DNA of 24,277 nucleotides, from assembly GCA_036897485.1 (NCBI GenBank), contig JAYMTF010001321.1:1-24277 (forward strand), read 5' to 3'. Source of the stretch: Pelargonium nanum. Lineage: Eukaryota > Streptophyta > Magnoliopsida > Geraniales > Geraniaceae. A model generated the notes under the pieces. It was given only the letters and a program-made list of their open reading frames with translations. It was not told where the DNA came from and searched no databases. Within the stretch, counting starts at the first letter, position 1; each line of letters starts with the position of its first letter. Both the position numbers and the translations under genes were made by a program. Below are positions 19,401 through 24,277 of the stretch, one piece after another.

Positions 19401-22400
19401 TCACCCAATGTATTAGGTACTGGGACACTCTAGATGTTATGATAGACAGTGTGTCATGATCAAACTTTATTACATTCTATATGACCATCTCTTTCTTGAA
19501 ATGGCATGTTTTTATTTATCTTGATTTCTAAATTCAGGTTAAGATGATGATGTTGAAAGTAATTGCTCGAACAATTGGGCTTCACCGATTGTTGTTATTG
19601 AACTTTTATCCTTATCTTCAGAAATATGTCCAGGTATAGTGTTTAACTTATGCATTGATACTAGTAATATATTTGGTTTGGATCAATTGGAGTTTTAACC
19701 ATATTAGTCTATGCAGCCCCATCAACGTGATATCACAACTTTGCTTGCAGCAGCAGTTCAGGCTTGCCATGATATGGTACAGTTGGCTTCTGTTTTGCTT
19801 GATAGGATTTAATGCTCTGATATATTTTTACTGACCAAGTAGTCTTTTTTGCCTTGGTTATCCCCCTCACGCCCTCAAATTTCAAATGACCTTGTTTTGA
19901 GCAGGTACCTCCAGATGTTGTTGAGCCTCTATTCAAACAAATAGTAAATCAATTTGTACATGATCGTTCACGGACAGAGGTACTATTTCAATGTTACTTT
20001 ATTTGTATTTAGGTGATGTTATGTATGTATGTGTTTGGTTTCTTAGTTCAGTTACTTTTGCCAGGCTATTGCTGTCGGGCTGAATGTCATTAGAGAGATT
20101 TGTTTGCGAATGCCTTTGGTAAGAACCTATACTCGTTATTTCTTTCTAGTTTTTCTTTCATCTATTGACAGTGTCTGCAATGTTTTGGCTACTCTTAGAT
20201 AACAGATAGCATATCAGACACATATTAATGCAATTCATTTATTTTTAAGTATGTATTACAATATTTTATGCATTTTCCCAGGAAATTCATAGAGCGAATT
20301 GTTTTACGTCGTGGATCTTCCGTGTTCATAGATAAGACATGTCTAATGGGCAGTGATGTACAAGTACATACATATAAATTGTGTACTTCATTGAAAAATT
20401 CAGAGAGTCATCATGCTAAACACCTGTCCAAGTAAAAAAAAAGGCACTACTGTTTGTTTATGTACTCTCTCTGTTCCAATATGTGTTCCCTAGTTTGATA
20501 TAGTTCAATGTTTTGACGAAGTTAATCAATGCAGAAACAGGTCAACTTTTCAATGTTACATCTAATTGTCCTCTTTATTTGTTAAAAACATTATTTTACA
20601 AAATTTCTAACGTCAAATGATGAGAGAGCAAAAGAGTTTATGTTTTAATGGTTTGGTAGAGAGAAGGGAGTACATTTTGAGACAGACTATTTAAAAGTAG
20701 GATACTCAACATGGAATGAAGGGAACATGCGTTAATGTTTTTTATTGTCCTATCATTTAATACTGTCTTGTTTAGTTGCAATTTATTCTTGCCCATTCAA
20801 TTTTACTTTGCATTGCTGCCTCAATTAATAATTCCTCTTGGTGCAACTAGTTGATGACAGAAGAATTGCTGCAAGATCTCGTGCTATATAAGAAGTCACA
20901 TGAGAAGGCAATTTCAGCAGCAGCTCGTTCCCTCATTGTTTTGTTTAGAGAGGTATATATGCCTGGCCTTTTATAATTGTGTATCAGTTGTCAAGTTATG
21001 ATGACTAATTAATTTAATTATTTACAGGTTTGCCCTTCACTGCTAATTAAGAAGGATCGTGGGCGGCCTACTAATCCGAAGGCAAAACCAAAAGCTTATG
21101 GAGAAGTCACTATTGCTAGCGATGTTCCTGATCTGGAGTTACTTCAGGAGGATGATGAGGATGGTGACGAAGATAGTGATGAATCCACATTTAGTGGTGC
21201 TGATGATGATGTAAGTGTTGGTGCCATTGATGAGGAAAGCAACCTATGCAGTGACGATTGTGGAAGTGAAGATGATGAACTAGAAGATAATGACACTGCT
21301 GAAGATGATGATGGTATTAGCGATCCTGATGAGGATGAGAGTGTGGGTGTGGATGAGGATGAGAGTGAGGATGACGACGAGGAGGAGGAAGAGGAAAAGG
21401 AGGATGATTTTGAGGGAGAGGCTATGGATAGTGGAAGTATAGATAAATCTAAAGCAAGAAAAAGAAAGGTTTCTGATTTTGAGGGAGAACTTAGTGCTGC
21501 TGATACGAGTCTCAGGGCTCTAAAGAAACTAGCAGTTGCAAAAATTGGAAATGCGACGCCAGATTCAAATGATGGCATTCTTTCTAATGAAGATTTCCAA
21601 CGGATCAAGGAATTAAAGGTATGTTGTGTAGTTCACAGTAAGCAAAGAATCAAGCTGACTAAAGAGAAACATCCTGTAACCTTGAGTGAAGGACAACATT
21701 AATGTGTGACATTTTGTGTATTCTGGTGAAATTCCAAACTTGGACATTGTCTAACTATTTGTTGGATGATTTGATTTGTTTTGTTTTTCAGGCAAAGAAA
21801 GAAGCAAAAACTGTTTTGACCCAGCATGGGCTGTTACGTAAAGCACCTAAGGTTTCAAGTTATGACCAATTGAGTGCCAAGCCTGTGGATCCTTCAAAGC
21901 TTGAGGTGAGCTTCCCTCGTCTATAATTGTACTTGTTTGTCATCCATATTCTGACTTCCTCCCCTTCTTTAAAAGTTGGTTATGGTGGAAACATATTTTA
22001 ATCCATTTGTGCATGTCCTTATAGGCTCATGTCCGTAAAAAGATGAGCAAGGAGGAAAGGCTGGCTCTGGTGAGAGCTGGAAGAGAGGATAGGGGGAAGT
22101 TCCAGGCTCGTGCTGCTATGAAACAGAATAAGGTACGTCAGATTTCTTTTTGCATACCATGTTTTGAAGATCTGGGATTGCTAAAAATAATTGGTTTAGG
22201 TGGTGTTCCTGAATCTCTCAATCTCAGAGGACTTGGAAAATTATTATTGTTCACATGTTTCACACACAAACACAATAACTCTTTGGTACGCGGAGCAAAA
22301 ACGGGAACACACGGAACGTTAGGATTTTAGAGTTTGGAATGTTGGGGTAGGCTTCTTTGGAACGGGAACGGAGATTTCCTGTTCCAAAACATATAGTAAT

Positions 22401-23027
22401 AACATAATTAATTGAATAATTGTCAATCTTACTTCATGAACGAAGATTTCGACTTTTGGTTCGTTGGTGTTCCATGTTCCGGAACGAAGATCGCTACTTG
22501 AGTAGCGTTTTCTGGTAACTTAGACCCGATCCAACCTGGAAAATTGCCGGGTCAAATTTATGTGATCTGAATTTGCAAAAATGTGGGTCAGGTTTCGGGT
22601 GCCTGCAGCTTTGAGTTCAAATTGACAACCCAGTGGGGTCTGTCGAGTTCCTGCAATCTAAGGCCCCATATATGTCCTAGGAATTGGTTGCTTTAGCTTC
22701 TCCCATCTTCAAATTTCTTTTTCCACTTCCTACCTAACTGGAAATTCTGGAAAAACTTTGAAACAATTTTGATGTTTATTTGAGCGGGATCGAAATACTA
22801 TTGTCTTTAAACCTCCAATCATTCATGTTGCAACTAAATAACGAGACATTCATCTGATTTATTGTGTTTGTGGACAGACGGGTGGTTTAAGCAATCGGCA
22901 GAAGGAACACAAGAAACAAATGCCTCTTTCTGCAAAGAGAGCTAAGGTTGCAAAATCTCGTCAAGAGAAAAGGATAAAGCAACAACGAGCTGGGAAACAG
23001 TTCCGTGGAAAGAAAGCATGGAAATGA
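16490..23027 (+). CDS. SDA1: SDA1 homolog, 60S ribosomal subunit biogenesis
   Basis: Fifteen exons: 16490-16894, 16981-17157, 17278-17399, 17480-17615, 18422-18571, 18670-18723, 19538-19633, 19717-19776, 19905-19979, 20065-20118, 20851-20952, 21028-21618, 21792-21905, 22025-22132, 22878-23027. Only the exon 3/4 border splits a codon. The product is about 797 residues, near the size of the Arabidopsis protein. SDA1 is a conserved nuclear protein needed for 60S pre-ribosome maturation and export. The N-terminal part (about 60-420) is helical and repeat-like (LPSGLRCHVTQALILLMNRQ; LQIHGDRNLKKLAFSHVIQ), as in the NUC130/SDA1 family. There follow an acidic patch near 250-262, the SDA1 core (LVLYKKSHEKAISAAARSLI; PDVVEPLFKQIVNQFVHD), a long Asp/Glu tract near 515-610, and a basic C-terminus (AKRAKVAKSRQEKR; KQFRGKKAWK) suited to nucleolar targeting. 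Introns 4, 6, 10 and 14 are the long ones (730-815 bp). Confidence 0.95.
20463..20672. mobile_element. Stowaway-like MITE in SDA1 intron 10, about 210 bp
   Basis: TA followed by CTCTCTCTGTTCCAATATGT on the left, and on the right, in reverse complement, TA followed by CTCCCTTCTCTCTACCAAAC. This is the CTCCCTCYGTYCC pattern of plant Stowaway ends, diverged. It sits fully inside intron 10 (20119-20850), away from splice sites. The terminal repeats match only over the first 10-12 bases, so the call is moderate. Confidence 0.5.
22260..22640. repeat. repeat-like insert in SDA1 intron 14
   Basis: Within the 745-bp intron 14 (22133-22877), GGAACG-type words recur in both orientations: ACACGGAACGTTAGG, TTGGAACGGGAACGGAG, TTCCTGTTCCAAAAC and GTTCCATGTTCCGGAACG at 22290-22490. 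These are followed by GGGTCAGGTTTCGGGTG words to about 22610. It looks like one or two decayed elements, and no coding domain was recognised. The limits are approximate. Confidence 0.4.
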
Positions 23028-23482
23028 TCCACCAACCTCTTCTCTTTTGGGATTTCATTTTAGCATTCTAGTTTTTTGTGTTGAGTTTCAAATTATTGCC
23101 ATTCTCACAATTTTGTATTCTTTCAGCCAAACAATAGATAAATTTATTTTGTGACAAAATACAAATGAATCACACTGATATCAACCAAAATTTGAAATTA
23201 TTGCGCCCAAATTTTAACTTGCTCTCTTCTTTGTTCGTTTCATTAATTTCCACCTAAGTTTTGCTCAGACGTAGATGGTGCAATGTTCATGAACTCAACG
23301 ATGGATTCCAGTAGAACTTTGAATCTGAAGAGGACGGTGAAACATTTTGTGACAATAATATGAAACATTTTTCTGCATCTATGTCATATGGCAAGACCAT
23401 ACAAAAATTAGCATAACACCATAAAAACAGCTTTATAACTTAACATGAAACAACTACGCCATTAACATAATGGATATTTTTC
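23028..23482. other. convergent 3' ends of SDA1 and the ORP gene
   Basis: The SDA1 stop (23027) and the ORP stop (23483, minus) face each other across 455 bp, so this interval holds both 3' UTRs and terminators. AT-rich with several A-rich stretches (AATAGATAAATTT near 23135). No further gene was seen. Confidence 0.6.
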
Positions 23483-24277
23483 TCATTCTTGTAGTACTAA
23501 ACATGGAGGCGGTGACTCGCTGCTACTTTGCCCAAATATGTCTGGAATACCATCCCAGTTCTTCTTCTCTCTTGTTTCCCAGTATCCTCCTATGTAATGG
23601 TAGCAACCATCCTCGTCCTTTTGGAACCATCTTGGTTGCCACCCTCTCTCTTGCAATTTACGTGCCTGTGCATCACAAAGTCAGTATATGGATTATCCTT
23701 ATCCTTGGCTCCAAAAGCCGGTTCCAGAAGACAAAACCCTCGAGCCTACAATCACGATCATGTTTTCCTTGCAACAATGGGTAGAAAAAGTGCGGGCTGT
23801 CCCATGCTAAACTTCATATTTTGTACTATTTTTATGCCTATTGTTGTGTAGTGTATATATATATATGTGTATACACATGAGGAAAAAGAATCTCAGTCAA
23901 ACTTTTAGTGGTTGAGACTCAAACATCCCAATGAGGTAATAACACCTCATGAATTAACACCCACACCCGCACCAATGAATTTGTGGGCACGGAGCGGGCC
24001 CGCCTAAATCCATTTATTTTGTGTTTTGGTTGAGTCTCAGCCACTAATAGCTAGGGTAAGACTCTCTCAGTCTCTCCATATAAATATATAACTGAAATGA
24101 AAGTGAAAATCCAATGGGTTGAGCTAGCTACACAATAGAGAAGGATATATTATATACAAGAGAGGGATATGTGGTTCAGTACCTGTCTCTGCAACTGTTC
24201 GAGTCTCAGCTTCTCTGCATTGGCCAACTCATATTCTCCATTCTCTAGATGTCTTTGATCTGGTCTCAGCCTTGAGT
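23483..24277 (-). CDS. oxysterol-binding-protein-related protein (ORP), last two exons
   Basis: The terminal exon is 23665-23483 (60 residues plus stop). The exon before it runs from the window edge (24277) to 24183 and encodes at least [20 protein letters not shown] followed by [11 protein letters not shown]. The intron at 24182-23666 has a GT donor and a CACAG acceptor and joins in phase 0 as [13 protein letters not shown]. The last exon reads [44 protein letters not shown] and ends PPPCLVLQE. The SRLRPDQ and PRWF..YIGGYWE..PDIFG signatures mark the C-terminal end of the lipid-binding ORD domain in plant ORP1/ORP2-type proteins. These move sterols and phosphoinositides between membranes at contact sites. 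The rest of the gene, including any PH domain and the EQVSHHPP signature, lies beyond the window. The subtype cannot be set from this end. Confidence 0.9.
23879..24076. mobile_element. second Mutator-like MITE copy, inside the last ORP intron
   Basis: The arms pair as TTTAGTGGTTGAGACTCAAA on the left with ATTAGTGGCTGAGACTCAAC (reverse complement) on the right, and continue outward with lower similarity to GAGGAAAAAGAATCTCAGTC. The core, reverse complemented (23927-24011), reads GGATTTAGGCGGG, CGCTCCG, CCCAC, then ATGAGGTGTTATTACCTCAT, matching the core of the 6420-6631 element in the opposite orientation. Possible 9-bp target duplications TATACACAT / CATATAAAT agree at only 6 of 9 positions, so this copy looks older. 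Outer borders are approximate. Confidence 0.7.

Noticed and set aside
20990-21027. ATGATGA as a possible box C of an intronic snoRNA in SDA1 (also near 17201 and 20618)
   Set aside because: No suitable box D (CTGA) with closing stem was found at the right distance in any of these introns; the words are expected by chance in AT-rich introns.
21144-21608. 154-residue serine-rich open frame on the minus strand
   Set aside because: It is the reverse shadow of the Asp/Glu-coding GAT/GAG/GAA run in SDA1 exon 12; the plus-strand frame is continuous with the SDA1 family sequence.
23470-23851. Two overlapping plus-strand frames of 104 and 107 residues
   Set aside because: They overlap the ORP last exon on the other strand, which has clear ORD-domain signatures; the plus-strand products are low-complexity hydrophobic.

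Overview
This window is nuclear DNA from a flowering plant, most likely a eudicot. The genes have many short exons joined by GT..AG introns that are AT-rich. The exons translate into typical plant proteins, and the intergenic DNA is AT-rich with miniature transposons and old repeat fragments. I see no bacterial-type operon, CRISPR array, rRNA or tRNA gene.

Layout: 1-3480 is gene-poor and holds Stowaway-like elements, one nested in another, and a 0.2-kb direct repeat. 3720-4511 (+) is a two-exon gene for a 63-residue protein with one hydrophobic segment. 5512-6060 (+) is a broken fragment of a papain-type (KDEL-tailed-like) cysteine protease gene. 6385-6757 is a ~75-bp tandem duplication, one copy of which was split by a 212-bp Mutator-like MITE. 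7867-10093 (-) is a five-exon TERMINAL EAR1-like (Mei2-type RNA-binding) gene. 12628-15817 (-) is a seven-exon D-cysteine desulfhydrase 2 gene (PLP enzyme). 16490-23027 (+) is a fifteen-exon SDA1 gene (60S ribosome biogenesis), which shares an upstream region of about 670 bp with the desulfhydrase. 23483-24277 (-) is the 3' end of an oxysterol-binding-protein-related (ORP) gene that continues past the window edge; its last intron holds a second copy of the Mutator-like MITE family.

The genes are independent transcription units and do not form a pathway: shoot-development RNA binding, D-cysteine breakdown, ribosome assembly and lipid transfer. From memory, the TEL and desulfhydrase genes are also neighbours in Arabidopsis (At3g26120 and At3g26115), so the pair looks like conserved microsynteny. 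Promoter motifs fit some of the roles: SDA1 has a site II element and telo-box-like motifs, and the small-protein gene has three site II motifs.

I did not find an unknown multi-gene system. The best leads are the small MITE family with an internal empty-site control, the cysteine-protease relic that has lost its active-site segment, and the conserved-looking 63-residue membrane protein of unknown function. Exon borders were set by hand from splice sites, reading phase and protein-family knowledge; no alignment or transcript data were available.
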